A stretch of DNA of 42,876 bases, from the NCBI GenBank assembly GCA_964396415.1, contig CAYNFM010000025.1:1-42876 (forward strand), read 5' to 3'. Shown here piece after piece: positions 1-7,936 of this stretch. This stretch comes from UBA1306 sp964396415 (lineage in GTDB: Bacteria > Spirochaetota > Spirochaetia > Treponematales > Rectinemataceae). The notes under the pieces were generated by a model. The model saw nothing but the letters and a program-made list of their open reading frames with translations. It searched no databases and was not told where the DNA came from. The position numbers were made by a program, and so were the translations under genes. Positions within the stretch are counted from its first letter, which is position 1. The number at the start of each line of letters is the position of its first letter.

Positions 1-307
1 CCTTGAGCATCTTCATGATGATGCGGGTCTGGGCCTGCGCGAAGACCTCGAACTCCGGGACGCTGAAGACGAGGACCTGCGCGTCCGACAGCACGACGGC
101 GTTCTCCTCGCGCGGGTATTTCCCCAGGGCGCTCTTGACCCCGAAGAACTCGCCAGTCTGTATGATCTCCCGTATTTCCTTCGCCGTTTCGATGTCGGTG
201 TAATTAAGGCTTACCTTCCCCTGTTGCAGGACGAAGACTTTGTCGCTGACGACGTCCCCCTGGAAGTAGATCACCGAGTTGGCGCGGTAGTTCCCTACCT
301 TTGGCAT
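1..307 (-). CDS. Cyclic-nucleotide-binding (Crp-type) domain protein, C-terminus outside window
   Basis: The reading frame runs from an ATG at 307 off the left edge, so only the first 102 residues are seen. They have the cAMP-binding beta-roll pattern: an N-terminal stretch with FQGD, then a VFVLQQGKVSL strand, then a TGEFFGVKSAL turn and an EENAVVLSD strand, ending in the start of the C helix. This matches the cyclic nucleotide-binding fold of Crp/Fnr regulators and of stand-alone spirochaete cNMP proteins; whether a DNA-binding domain follows cannot be seen. A good Shine-Dalgarno (GAAGGAG, about 9 nt upstream) supports the start. A -10-like TACACT lies further up. The gene is 96 bp downstream of the amidohydrolase on the same strand. 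A predicted adenylate cyclase is encoded at 31879-32907, a plausible source of ligand (inference). Confidence 0.8.
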   Translation of the reverse strand, partial: MPKVGNYRANSVIYFQGDVVSDKVFVLQQGKVSLNYTDIETAKEIREIIQTGEFFGVKSALGKYPREENAVVLSDAQVLVFSVPEFEVFAQAQTRIIMKMLK

Positions 308-403
308 CCTCTTTTTGCTCCTTCAGTCCGTTCTCGCTCCGACGCCCCGCTAGTGTAGGCCTCTTGAGCGGGTAATTCCAGCCCTCGACGAGGCACCCGA
401 GCC

Positions 404-1654
404 TCATTCCACGTCGAAGGGCAGATAATCGAGCCTCTTCGCGAAACCGACCGCCGACCGTATTTCGCGGTAGAGGCCGGCGGGATCTCCCTTGACGAAC
501 ATTTCCCTGCCCCCGACGACGACGCGGCCGTAATCCGCCGCCTCGGTCCCGGCCAGGGCCTCCAGTAGGGCGCCATACTTGGCCTCTTCGCCATAGACCG
601 GCATGCCCTCGATGGTCAGGAGCTCCAGGTCCCCGCTTTCGGCCAGGGCGAGGCTCTCGTAGGGATCGTCGGCCTTCGCCTTGAATACCGCCGCGTCCGC
701 CCAGGCCCCCGGCTCGAGCTGGCCCGCGCGGCCTTCCAATCCCAGGGCGCGCGCTCCGTTGACCGTTACCATATCGAAGAGCGTCTTGGCCGGCAGCTCC
801 TCGCCGTATATATCCCGGTATACCTTTCGGGCGAATTTCATCTCGGCGAGGAGGTTCACCGAGCCGGTATGCGTCGAATCCGTCCCGAGGGCCACGTTGA
901 TCCCGGCGCGGAGGAGCTTGCGCACCTTGCAGGTGAGGTTGAACATGAAGTAGTTCGAGGCCGGGCACCAGGCGACGCTCGCCCCCGCGCGCCTCACCTT
1001 CTTGATGTCCTCTTCCGAGAAGCCGATGCAATGCACGAGGAGGTCCCTGTCGTCGAGGGCCTTCGCCCGCTCCAGGACGCCGATCCCGTCCATGCTCTCG
1101 GCGTCGAAGCCCTCCTCGAGATGGGTGATGAAGGGCCAGCCCCTCTCGAGGGCGCGCGCGTGCTCGACCTCCATGCCGTCGCCCCACTTGAGGTCGAAGG
1201 AGGAGCACTCGTGGGCGAGACAATACTCGCGCGCCGCCCGGATGGGCAGGCTGCCGAGGTAGGCGTCGTTCAGCTCGTGGGGGAAATGATCGTTGACGGT
1301 GCCGACGCCCGAGAAGAGGTTCTTGTAGCCGCCGAGGAGATACATCTGCTCGACGCTCAAGGCGGCGCGCTCGGAATAGACGGGCGAGGCCTTGAGGTCG
1401 GCGTCCCAGGGCGACCAATTCGCGTAGAAGCTTCCCTCGGCGGGGCCGACGCGGGGAAGGTAATCGCCCCGCAGGTGGTCGTGGACATTGACGAGGGCAG
1501 GGTAGACATAGGCTCCGGGACCTATCGGCACCTCCCGGCTGGCGCCCAGGCCGAAGCCCGCGACCCTACCTCCCTCTACGAGGAGGGACGCGGAACCGCG
1601 AATCTTGCGCGGCGTCACTACTATGGCGTCGGTAAAGGCGTAAGCGTGGTCCAA
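404..1654 (-). CDS. Amidohydrolase of the Atz/Trz (chlorohydrolase-like) group
   Basis: A 416-residue metal-dependent hydrolase. Visible metal ligands of the amidohydrolase superfamily are the VHDH motif (H58, H60), H178 in THLEEG, H208 in LVHC and D259 in LGTDS. The N-terminal beta-sandwich strands (about 1-50) and a matching C-terminal strand segment frame the TIM barrel, as in cytosine deaminase and S-adenosylhomocysteine/guanine deaminase relatives. The substrate cannot be read from sequence; deamination or dechlorination of a cyclic nitrogen compound is typical of the family. The start is a TTG at 1654: an in-frame stop lies directly before it and AAGGA sits about 7 nt upstream, so no longer protein is possible. 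It follows the ROK kinase on the same strand after 77 bp. Confidence 0.88.
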   Translation of the reverse strand: MDHAYAFTDAIVVTPRKIRGSASLLVEGGRVAGFGLGASREVPIGPGAYVYPALVNVHDHLRGDYLPRVGPAEGSFYANWSPWDADLKASPVYSERAALSVEQMYLLGGYKNLFSGVGTVNDHFPHELNDAYLGSLPIRAAREYCLAHECSSFDLKWGDGMEVEHARALERGWPFITHLEEGFDAESMDGIGVLERAKALDDRDLLVHCIGFSEEDIKKVRRAGASVAWCPASNYFMFNLTCKVRKLLRAGINVALGTDSTHTGSVNLLAEMKFARKVYRDIYGEELPAKTLFDMVTVNGARALGLEGRAGQLEPGAWADAAVFKAKADDPYESLALAESGDLELLTIEGMPVYGEEAKYGALLEALAGTEAADYGRVVVGGREMFVKGDPAGLYREIRSAVGFAKRLDYLPFDVE

Positions 1655-1731
1655 TCACCCATCCTTGCAAGACCTGTCCTCCATTGATTTTCGGCGGGAA
1701 GAAGAAGGATGTTGAACCTAAACGGGTCCGC

Positions 1732-2646
1732 CTAATCGACGCAGCAGCGCAGCGCGATGGCCGCCGCGCCGAACAAGCCGGCATCGGCGCCGAGCTGAGG
1801 CCGGACTACGAAGGCCGAAAGACGGGCGCCGTCCTCGAGGACGGCGAGATACCCGCCGAGCTCCCTCCCGACGTAGGCCGCCACTCGCTCGGCCAGGCCG
1901 GGCCTCATGCCGACCCCGCCTCCCAAGAGGATGCGCTCGGGCGAAAGGACGAAGGTATAGGACGCGAAGGCTTTCGCGAGATAGCGCGCCTCGAGCTCCC
2001 AGGCCTCGTGGCCGGAGCCGAGATCCTCGGCCTTGGCGTTCCATCGCTTCCCGATGGCCGGCCCCGATGCCATGCCCTCGAGGCAGTCCCGATGGAAGGG
2101 ACAGGCGCCGGCGAAGGCGTCCGCGGCCTCGCGCTGGATCTTGATGTGGCCGAGCTCGGGATGGGAGAGGCCATGGACGAGCTCGCCGTTGGCGAAGACG
2201 CCTCCGCCTATCCCGGTCCCGACCGTCACGTAGACGAAATCCTTGAGTCCCTTCGTCGCGCCCCAAAGGTATTCGCCGTAGGCCGCCGCGTTGACGTCGG
2301 TATCGAATGCGACGGGCACGTGGAGCCGATCCCGAAAGAAGCCCGCGATCCTCGTGTTGCGCCAGCCCGGCTTGGGCGTCGAGGTGATATAGCCCCAGGT
2401 CGGGCTCGAGAGGCGGAGGTCCACCGGACCGAAGCAGCCGATGCCGACTCCGTCCAGCCTGGCGATCCCCTTTTCCTTTTCCGCCGCGGAGAAGAAAGCC
2501 AAGGACGCTTCGAGCGTTCGATCGGGCTCGGTAGTCGGGATGCTCGTCCGGGCGATTATCCTGGGCTTGGCGCATTCCAGGTAATCGGCGTCGAAAAGGC
2601 CGCAGACGAACTTGGTGCCTCCCGCCTCGATCGCTCCGATGGTCAT
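1732..2646 (-). CDS. ROK-family sugar kinase (fructokinase-like)
   Basis: A 304-residue ATP-dependent sugar kinase, predicted to phosphorylate a hexose such as fructose in the cytoplasm. Features seen: N-terminal phosphate loop GAIEAGGTKF (residues 4-13), sugar-binding/catalytic segment FDTDVNAAAYGE (D117 is the expected catalytic base), the second phosphate motif VTVGTGIGGG, and a ROK zinc site H167, C182, H185, C188. The GPVDLR and TPKPGW segments resemble bacterial ROK fructokinases (ScrK/GmuE type). Its ATG overlaps the stop of the upstream acetyltransferase gene by 4 bases (ATGA), which implies translational coupling. The exact sugar is inferred, not shown. Confidence 0.88.
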   Translation of the reverse strand: MTIGAIEAGGTKFVCGLFDADYLECAKPRIIARTSIPTTEPDRTLEASLAFFSAAEKEKGIARLDGVGIGCFGPVDLRLSSPTWGYITSTPKPGWRNTRIAGFFRDRLHVPVAFDTDVNAAAYGEYLWGATKGLKDFVYVTVGTGIGGGVFANGELVHGLSHPELGHIKIQREAADAFAGACPFHRDCLEGMASGPAIGKRWNAKAEDLGSGHEAWELEARYLAKAFASYTFVLSPERILLGGGVGMRPGLAERVAAYVGRELGGYLAVLEDGARLSAFVVRPQLGADAGLFGAAAIALRCCVD

Positions 2647-3137
2647 TCCCCCTCCTTCGCTCCGCTGTCCCGGTCGGTCGCGCGGCGGCTTAAATGCCGG
2701 GCGTACATGAAATAATCGTCGCCGGGAGCGTAAAAGTCGGGGATGTGGCCCATGAGGGCGAAGCCATGCCGGGACATGGTTCCCGAACCGAAGGCAGCTT
2801 CTTTCTGGGCCGATGTCTCGAAACGGAGAATGGCCGAGCTCTCGGATCCCTGGATTTTCTCCTCGACCAGGGCGACCAGGCGGTCGGCTACGCTCTTTCC
2901 GATATAGGAAGGCTCGACGCAGATCGCCAGGATGTCGAAGGAGTGCTCGGTTCCCGTTTCGCGGTATAGGACGGCGAAACCCGCCAGGATCTTGCCGTCC
3001 CTCAATTCGAGGAGGGTGTACGGATCGCCGGGCTTCTGCCGCGAGGCGGAAAGCGCCTCTTTGAGGATTTCGAGCTCTATATCCTTATAAGCGCCCGTCT
3101 CGCGGGCCAATTCTTCGTACTCGGCAATATCGATCAT
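2643..3137 (-). CDS. GNAT-family N-acetyltransferase
   Basis: A 164-residue acetyl-CoA-dependent acetyltransferase. The core GNAT fold is seen: LLELRDGKILAGFAVLY (beta2-3), FDILAICVEPSYIGKSVADRLV (beta4 and the acetyl-CoA loop, here in a degenerate Q/RxxGxG/A form), ILRFETSAQ, then FGSGTMSRHGFALMGHIPDFYAPGDDYFMYAR, which ends like many small GNATs annotated only by family. The substrate is unknown. ATG 3137 was chosen because upstream codons run into the non-coding strand region behind pepT and no better ribosome-binding site is seen; a slightly earlier non-ATG start is possible. It overlaps the ROK kinase gene by 4 bases and follows pepT by 98 bp. Confidence 0.78.
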   Translation of the reverse strand: MIDIAEYEELARETGAYKDIELEILKEALSASRQKPGDPYTLLELRDGKILAGFAVLYRETGTEHSFDILAICVEPSYIGKSVADRLVALVEEKIQGSESSAILRFETSAQKEAAFGSGTMSRHGFALMGHIPDFYAPGDDYFMYARHLSRRATDRDSGAKEGE

Positions 3138-3235
3138 AGGCGGCGCCGCATTCCCGCAGAAGTATATCTCGTCCGGGGACCTTTGTACATGAAAAAGGGG
3201 AAAGCGCAGAACGGCGCGGCGATGCCGGTCGAAGG

Positions 3236-4507
3236 CTACGAAGCCCACAGCCGCGCCAGCTCGATGAGAGTATCGACCGCGAGGGCCATCTCGGAGAGGG
3301 AGGCCCATTCGTATCGGCTATGGTAGTTGTAGCCGCCCGTGAACAGGTTGGGGGCGGGTACGCCCATCTCCGTGAGGCGGGCTCCGTCCGTGCCGCCGCG
3401 GATGGGCCTGATGACGGGTTCGGCGCCCGCGCGGCGGGCAGCCTCCATGAGGCGCTCCAGCACCTCCGGCCTCTCGTCGAGCTTCTCCCGCATGTTGACG
3501 TACTGCTTGGCGACGGTGAGCGCCACCGCGCCGAGGGGGAACTGCGCCTCGACGGCCGCGGCGATCGCGCGGACGGCCGCGATGCGCGATTCCATCCCCG
3601 CCTGGCTGAAGTCGCGGAGGAACACTTCCACACGGGCGCTCTCGAGCCCTCCGGAGATCTCGAGGGGGCAGTAGTAGCCGTACCAGCCGTCGGTGGACTC
3701 GGGCGCCTCGCTGCGAGGGAGCATGGATACGAAGCTCCCCGCCATCGCCGCGGCGTTGGCCAGCTTGCCCCGCGCGGCGCCGATGTGGATGGCCTTGCCC
3801 TTGAACTCGGCCTTGACCGAATAGGCGTTGAAGCACTCGGCCTCGATCTCGCCGGCCCTTCCCCCGTCGATCGTGTAGCAGGCCTTGGACGCGAGGCGCT
3901 CGAGGGGGAAGAGGTTCATGCCTTTGCCGGTTTCCTCGTCGGGAGTGAAGATCAGCTCTATCGGACCATGTCCGATCTCCGGGTCGGCGAGGAGCCGGGC
4001 GGCGACCGTCATGATCTCCGCGAGGCCGGCCTTGTCGTCGGCGCCGAGAAGGGTCGATCCGTCGGTGACGATTATGCTGTCGCCTGCATGCGCGGCGAGG
4101 TCGGGGTCGGACTCGGGGTCGAGGATCATGCTTTCGCCCTCGTCGGATCGGCCCAGGAAGACGGGCCCGCCGTCGTAGGACTCGACTAGGCGAGGCCTGA
4201 CGCCCGAGCCGGGGACGTCGCTCGCGGTGTCCATGTGCGCCATGAGGCCGATCGACGGCGCTCCCTCGAGGCCGGGCGTCGGCGGCAGGCGGGCGAACAG
4301 ATAGCAGTGCCCGTCGAGGAGGACGTCGGCCAGGCCGAGCGCGGAGAGCTCGTCCCGGAGGAGCCTGGCCAGGTCCCATTGCGAAGCCGTGGAGGGAATG
4401 TCCTCGACGTGCCTGTCGCTGGCGGTATCGATCTTGACGTAGCGCAGGAAGCGGGCGGCGAGGTCGGGGACGTAGGGACGGGAGAGGAGCTCGGCGAAGG
4501 GTCTCAT
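3236..4507 (-). CDS. pepT: Peptidase T (tripeptidase, M20B)
   Basis: A 423-residue zinc aminotripeptidase, normal length for PepT, that removes the N-terminal residue of tripeptides in the cytoplasm. Visible metal and catalytic residues: H91 and D93 in MAHMDTASD, D157 in LLGADDKAGLAEI (bridging), E191-E192 in TPDEETGKG (general base and ligand), D214 in YTIDGG, and the C-terminal His in GYNYHSRYEW. The dimerisation/lid domain holds HIGAARGKLANAAAMA, and RGGTDGARLTEMG is the family's conserved substrate loop. ATG 4507 is favoured over longer frames because the family begins here and because a promoter (TTGCCC/CATACT) ends 9 nt before it, which implies an almost leaderless transcript. First gene of the minus-strand cluster. 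Confidence 0.95.
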   Translation of the reverse strand: MRPFAELLSRPYVPDLAARFLRYVKIDTASDRHVEDIPSTASQWDLARLLRDELSALGLADVLLDGHCYLFARLPPTPGLEGAPSIGLMAHMDTASDVPGSGVRPRLVESYDGGPVFLGRSDEGESMILDPESDPDLAAHAGDSIIVTDGSTLLGADDKAGLAEIMTVAARLLADPEIGHGPIELIFTPDEETGKGMNLFPLERLASKACYTIDGGRAGEIEAECFNAYSVKAEFKGKAIHIGAARGKLANAAAMAGSFVSMLPRSEAPESTDGWYGYYCPLEISGGLESARVEVFLRDFSQAGMESRIAAVRAIAAAVEAQFPLGAVALTVAKQYVNMREKLDERPEVLERLMEAARRAGAEPVIRPIRGGTDGARLTEMGVPAPNLFTGGYNYHSRYEWASLSEMALAVDTLIELARLWAS

Positions 4508-4516
4508 TGAAGGAGG

Positions 4517-4546
4517 AGTATGCGCCTCGGGGTCGGGAAAGGGCAA
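4517..4546 (-). promoter_or_regulatory. Predicted promoter of pepT (near-leaderless)
   Basis: Reading leftwards on the minus strand: -35 TTGCCC (4546-4541), 18-nt spacer, -10 CATACT (4522-4517), then 9 nt to ATG 4507. No spaced Shine-Dalgarno precedes the ATG. On the opposite strand the same bases look like a perfect AGGAGGAG before an ATG at 4520, which is judged a chance shadow. Confidence 0.5.
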
Positions 4547-4563
4547 GGGCCGTCCGTATCGCC

Positions 4564-4593
4564 TTGCCTCGGAAGCTCGGCTATCCGTATCAT
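4564..4593 (+). promoter_or_regulatory. Predicted promoter of the DUF2156 gene (leaderless)
   Basis: -35 TTGCCT (4564-4569), 18-nt spacer, -10 TATCAT (4588-4593), then 7 nt to ATG 4601. Transcription would start at or next to the start codon. This supports ATG 4601 rather than the longer frame from 4520. Confidence 0.5.
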
Positions 4594-4600
4594 TGAGGTC

Positions 4601-5491
4601 ATGCCGACATCCACAGCGAATGCAGTGCCCGTCTATCCCGAGTTCGCCCCGGTCTCGCTCGAAATGCGCGCGGCCCTCTATCCCGCCCTCAACCTGATCG
4701 CCGACGGGATCTCCGAGTTCACCTTCTCGAACCTCTTCCTCTTCAGGAGGACCTACGGGTATCGCGTGTCGCGCGTCCCGGGGAAGACCTTCGTCATCGA
4801 AGGCTCGAAGGCGGGCAAGTCCTTCTTCTACGCGCCCTGCGCCCTCCCCGAGAGGCGGGTCCTCGACGAGCTGATGGCGGGCCACGACTACCTCAAGAAC
4901 CTGTCGGAGTCCCAGGCGGACGCCCATCGCGTCGCCCTGGAGCAGTGGGGCTACTCCGTGCTCGAGGACAGGGACAACTTCGATTACGTCTATCGCCGTA
5001 CCGACCTCGCCGAGCTCTCGGGCAGGACCTACCACAAGAAGCGCAACCTCGTCAACGCCTTCATCAATTCCTACGATTACGAGCAGAAGCCCCTCAAGAA
5101 GGATAACGTCCGCGACGCCCTCGACGTGCTAGAGCGGTGGAGGGAGTCCAAGGGATCCGAGGGCGACTACGCCGCCTCCCGCGAGGCCCTCGAGCTCTTC
5201 GACGTCCTGGGGATGCGGGGATGCCTCTATTACGTCGACGGCGCTCCGGCCGGATGGTGCCTCGGCGAGCCTTTGGCCCGCGGCCGCATGTTCGCCGTGC
5301 ACTTCGAGAAGGGGATCGAAAGCTACAAAGGCATCTATCAGTTCATCAACCAGGCCTTCGCCCAGGTCCTGCCGAGCTACTTCAAGTCCATAAACCGGGA
5401 GCAGGACCTCGGCGACGAGGGCCTCAGGCAGGCGAAAATGACCTATAGGCCCTCCGGCTTCGTCAACAAATACCGGGTCGTCAAGGCCTAG
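4601..5491 (+). CDS. DUF2156 protein (phosphatidylglycerol lysyltransferase C-terminal-like, GNAT fold)
   Basis: A 296-residue soluble protein of the DUF2156 family, which shares the double GNAT fold of the catalytic end of MprF/LysX. Typical segments: ISEFTFSNLFLFRRTYGYRV near residue 40, a GHDYLKNLSESQADAHR stretch, DYVYRRTDLAELSGRTYHKKRN (the conserved L-x-G-r-k-h-k-K-rN motif), GAPAGWCLGEPLARGRMFAVHFEKG, and the terminal NREQDLGDEGLRQAKMTYRPSGFVNKY, the family's NreqD-G-glR-aK-sy-P signature. There are no membrane helices, so it is not a full MprF. The biochemical role is unknown for most members; aminoacyl or acyl transfer is the usual guess. A frame from ATG 4520 adds 27 residues without family similarity. 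Confidence 0.85.
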   Translation: MPTSTANAVPVYPEFAPVSLEMRAALYPALNLIADGISEFTFSNLFLFRRTYGYRVSRVPGKTFVIEGSKAGKSFFYAPCALPERRVLDELMAGHDYLKNLSESQADAHRVALEQWGYSVLEDRDNFDYVYRRTDLAELSGRTYHKKRNLVNAFINSYDYEQKPLKKDNVRDALDVLERWRESKGSEGDYAASREALELFDVLGMRGCLYYVDGAPAGWCLGEPLARGRMFAVHFEKGIESYKGIYQFINQAFAQVLPSYFKSINREQDLGDEGLRQAKMTYRPSGFVNKYRVVKA

Positions 5492-5506
5492 CGCGCCGAG
5501 TATACT
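5478..5506 (+). promoter_or_regulatory. Predicted leaderless promoter for the gene at 5514
   Basis: -10 TATACT (5501-5506) lies 7 nt before ATG 5514. A weak -35 TCGTCA (5478-5483) stands 17 nt upstream, inside the end of the DUF2156 gene. There is no Shine-Dalgarno. Confidence 0.45.
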
Positions 5507-5513
5507 GTCCGCC

Positions 5514-6569
5514 ATGGAATCACGACTCGTCCGCCTGACGGGCCGAGGCCTGGGCGAGGCGCCGGGCTTTCGGGGCGAGTTGGCCGCCATCGCGCTCGAG
5601 GAGCGCAATCGCGCCGCCCGCGGGCCCTTCGCCTCGATCTCGGACTACGTCGCCGATCTCGCGGGTCGAACGGTCTGCCTCACCCTCCTCGCGGGCTCGG
5701 GCTCGCGTTGGGTCAAGTCCCTCGCCCTCGCCGCGGCGGATTTCGATCCGGCCCGGCCTCGAGGGCTCTATCCCGTTCGCGATTTCCTCCATGGCTCGGG
5801 AAAGATCCCGATAGCGGCCTACGCCTTGGCGGCCACCGACGGGATCGGACGGCACCTGCTCGCGGTGCGCGGCTGGGAGGCCGAGATCGACGCCGAGATC
5901 CTCTCTCCCCTCGGCATAGGGCCCGGAGCCAGGGACTTCGTCACGCAAGAGGCCCCCTATGGGAAACCTCTGGGCCATGGCGATGCCGCCTGGCAGGCCA
6001 GGTCCCTCTGGCGGAGGGCGGAGTACGTCGTCGCCAACTTCGGGGGCGACGCCAACTCGCGCCGGACCATCCTTTCCTCGCTCCTGGCCCTCGACGCGTT
6101 GAGGGTTTCGGGAATCGGGGTCGATATGCTCATGCCGGCGGCGACCCTCGATTCGCCCGCTTATCCCATCAGCCTCGACGGGAATGGCCTGCCCGTCTCC
6201 TTCGGTCATGCGAAGCTCCGGGGAAGCCCGGCGGCGGCCGCGCGATCCGGCGCCGCGCCGTCGCCGCGGGGGCCGGGCTATACCAACGTAGGCGTCCGCG
6301 TCTATTCCGCTCGGGCCCTCCTCGAGAAGACGGAAGGCTTCCGCGATCGCTGTTGGGTCGAGGGGACGGGCTACGCGATCCCCGGAAACGATCCCGAAGG
6401 CCACGAGTTCGCGCTGGACAACGTCGATGCCGCCTTGGCCGAGGAGGGCAGGGCGCTCATCCTCCCCATCGCGCGGCCCGAGGAGCTCACCCCCGCGAAG
6501 ACCGTCGACGACGTGCCGGCCTTCGAGCGAGCCGCGGAGTCGGTCGTCGCGGAGGACGCGAGTCCTTGA
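5514..6569 (+). CDS. Predicted nucleotidyltransferase (UDP-sugar/UTP pyrophosphorylase-like)
   Basis: A 351-residue protein with nucleotidyltransferase features. LLAGSGSRWVKS (58-69) looks like the LxGGxGxR...K nucleotide loop, PRGLYPV (82-88) like the PK-x-L-PV motif, and GKIPIAAYALAATDGIGRHLLAV (96-118) like the pairing helix after it. Further on come YVVANFGGDANSRRTIL and LMPAATLDSPAYPISLDGNGLPVSFGHAKL, plausible sugar-site strands. The second Gly of the usual LAGG is Ser. A Pro/Ala/Arg-rich insert sits around residue 235-255. The sugar substrate and pathway are not apparent. It stands alone between the DUF2156 gene and an aminotransferase, with its own leaderless-type promoter. A catalytically divergent homologue is possible. 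Confidence 0.6.
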   Translation: MESRLVRLTGRGLGEAPGFRGELAAIALEERNRAARGPFASISDYVADLAGRTVCLTLLAGSGSRWVKSLALAAADFDPARPRGLYPVRDFLHGSGKIPIAAYALAATDGIGRHLLAVRGWEAEIDAEILSPLGIGPGARDFVTQEAPYGKPLGHGDAAWQARSLWRRAEYVVANFGGDANSRRTILSSLLALDALRVSGIGVDMLMPAATLDSPAYPISLDGNGLPVSFGHAKLRGSPAAAARSGAAPSPRGPGYTNVGVRVYSARALLEKTEGFRDRCWVEGTGYAIPGNDPEGHEFALDNVDAALAEEGRALILPIARPEELTPAKTVDDVPAFERAAESVVAEDASP

Positions 6570-6595
6570 CAGCGCTCGCGGAGCGCGTTTAGGGT
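6566..6595 (+). promoter_or_regulatory. Predicted leaderless promoter for the aminotransferase
   Basis: A perfect -35 TTGACA (6566-6571), 18-nt spacer, -10 TAGGGT (6590-6595), then 6 nt to ATG 6602. The TTGACA overlaps the stop codon of the preceding gene. GGAG sits just before the ATG but too close to act normally. Confidence 0.45.
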
Positions 6596-6601
6596 GGAGC
6601 G

Positions 6602-7936
6602 ATGAACGCGCTTGCGGAAGAACTCAACGAAGCATTGGCCGGCACCGCCGCGGAGCGCCTCCTCTCCGACATGGGGAAGCGCATGTACTTCCCCAAAGGC
6701 ATCGTCTCGCAGAGCGCGGAGGCCGACGAGAGGGCGCATCGGTTCAACGCCACCATCGGCATGGCCTACGAGGGGGGAGAGCCGATGATCCTCGACGCGA
6801 TCCGCGCGGGCCTGCCGAGCCTGAGTCCCAAGGAAGCCGTCGCCTACGCGCCGACGGCCGGGGTAGCCTCCTTGCGCGCGCGCTGGCGCGTCGATCTCGA
6901 GCGCAAGAATCCTTCGTTCCGCGGCAGGGACTGTTCCCTGCCCGTCGTCGTGCCCGGACTCACCGCCGCGATGTCGATCGTCGCCGATCTCTTCATCGAC
7001 GCGGGCGACGAGGTGGTCCTGCCCGATCTCTCCTGGCCCAACTACCGCCTGATAATCGAGGAGCGCAAGGCCGCAAAATACGCGACCTTCCCGATCTTCG
7101 CGGCCGGCGACGCCGATCGCGGCTTCAACGTCCGCGGCCTCGAGGCCGCCCTGCGCGCCTCCGCCGGTCGCGCGGAGGCGGCCGGCAAGGGCGCGAAGGC
7201 CGCCTGCATCCTCAATTTCCCCAATAACCCGACGGGCTATACGCCTACTCTCTCGGAGGCCGAGTCCATAGCCGCCGCATTCTCCCGCCTGGCTTCCGAG
7301 GGGATCGCCCTTCTCGTAATAGTCGACGACGCCTACTTCGGCCTCCAATACGAGGAGGGCCTCCTTCGCGAGTCGATCTTCGGCCGCGTCGCCTGGGAGC
7401 ACCCGAACATCCTCGCGATAAAGATCGACGGGCCGACCAAGGAGGACTTCGTCTGGGGCTTCAGGCTGGGATTCATAACCTTCGGCTCGGCGTCGCTCGG
7501 GCCGGGATCCTACGATGCCCTCGTGAAGAAGCTCATGGGACTGGTACGGTCGTCGGTCTCGAGCTCCTCGGCTCCCGCTCAAAACCTGATCTTGAAGTCC
7601 TTCGACTTTCCCGGCGTGGACGAGCAGAAGGCTCGATGCCGAGCCCTGCTCGCGGCCCGGTACGCGCGGGCCAAGTACTACCTGGCGGCCCACCCCCTGC
7701 CGCGCTTCCTCAAGGCCCTGCCCTTCAACTCGGGCTACTTCATGAGCATCGCCTGCGAGGGCCTGTCGGCCGAAGCCCTGCGCAGGAAGCTCTTGGACGA
7801 AAAGGGCATCGGGACGGTATCGATACAGGATCGCTACCTGCGCGTCGCCTTTTCCTGCGTCGAGACCGAGGACATCGACGAGCTCTTCGCCGCGATCGCG
7901 GACTCGGCCGCGGAAATAGCGGCCAGGCCGGCATGA
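6602..7936 (+). CDS. PLP-dependent aminotransferase, class I/II
   Basis: A 444-residue fold-type I aminotransferase. Key residues are visible: AYAPTAGVASLR (81-92) as the phosphate-contact turn, N208 in FPNNPTGY, D242-D243 and Y245 in VIVDDAYFG (the Asp to the pyridine nitrogen), the Schiff-base Lys K280 in DGPTKEDFVWGFRLGF, with R288 for phosphate. The C-terminal RVAFSC segment carries the substrate-carboxylate Arg. It resembles aspartate/aromatic-type aminotransferases that act on amino acids whose identity cannot be set here; the DGPTKED variant around the Lys is unusual and typical of a poorly described subgroup. Its TGA overlaps the ATG of the RlpA gene (ATGA). Confidence 0.85.
   Translation: MNALAEELNEALAGTAAERLLSDMGKRMYFPKGIVSQSAEADERAHRFNATIGMAYEGGEPMILDAIRAGLPSLSPKEAVAYAPTAGVASLRARWRVDLERKNPSFRGRDCSLPVVVPGLTAAMSIVADLFIDAGDEVVLPDLSWPNYRLIIEERKAAKYATFPIFAAGDADRGFNVRGLEAALRASAGRAEAAGKGAKAACILNFPNNPTGYTPTLSEAESIAAAFSRLASEGIALLVIVDDAYFGLQYEEGLLRESIFGRVAWEHPNILAIKIDGPTKEDFVWGFRLGFITFGSASLGPGSYDALVKKLMGLVRSSVSSSSAPAQNLILKSFDFPGVDEQKARCRALLAARYARAKYYLAAHPLPRFLKALPFNSGYFMSIACEGLSAEALRRKLLDEKGIGTVSIQDRYLRVAFSCVETEDIDELFAAIADSAAEIAARPA

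Noticed and set aside
204..1418. Long open frames antisense or out of frame to real genes (for example 204-1418, 22156-24837, 32720-35782)
   Set aside because: They are Arg/Pro/Gly- or Glu/Asp-rich translations typical of GC-rich shadow frames, and each is covered by a gene with recognisable motifs.
4520..4600. Perfect AGGAGGAG before ATG 4520, suggesting a longer DUF2156 protein
   Set aside because: The 27 added residues do not fit the family, spacing to the ATG is short, and the bases are explained by the minus-strand pepT promoter and start. A separate promoter sits just before ATG 4601.
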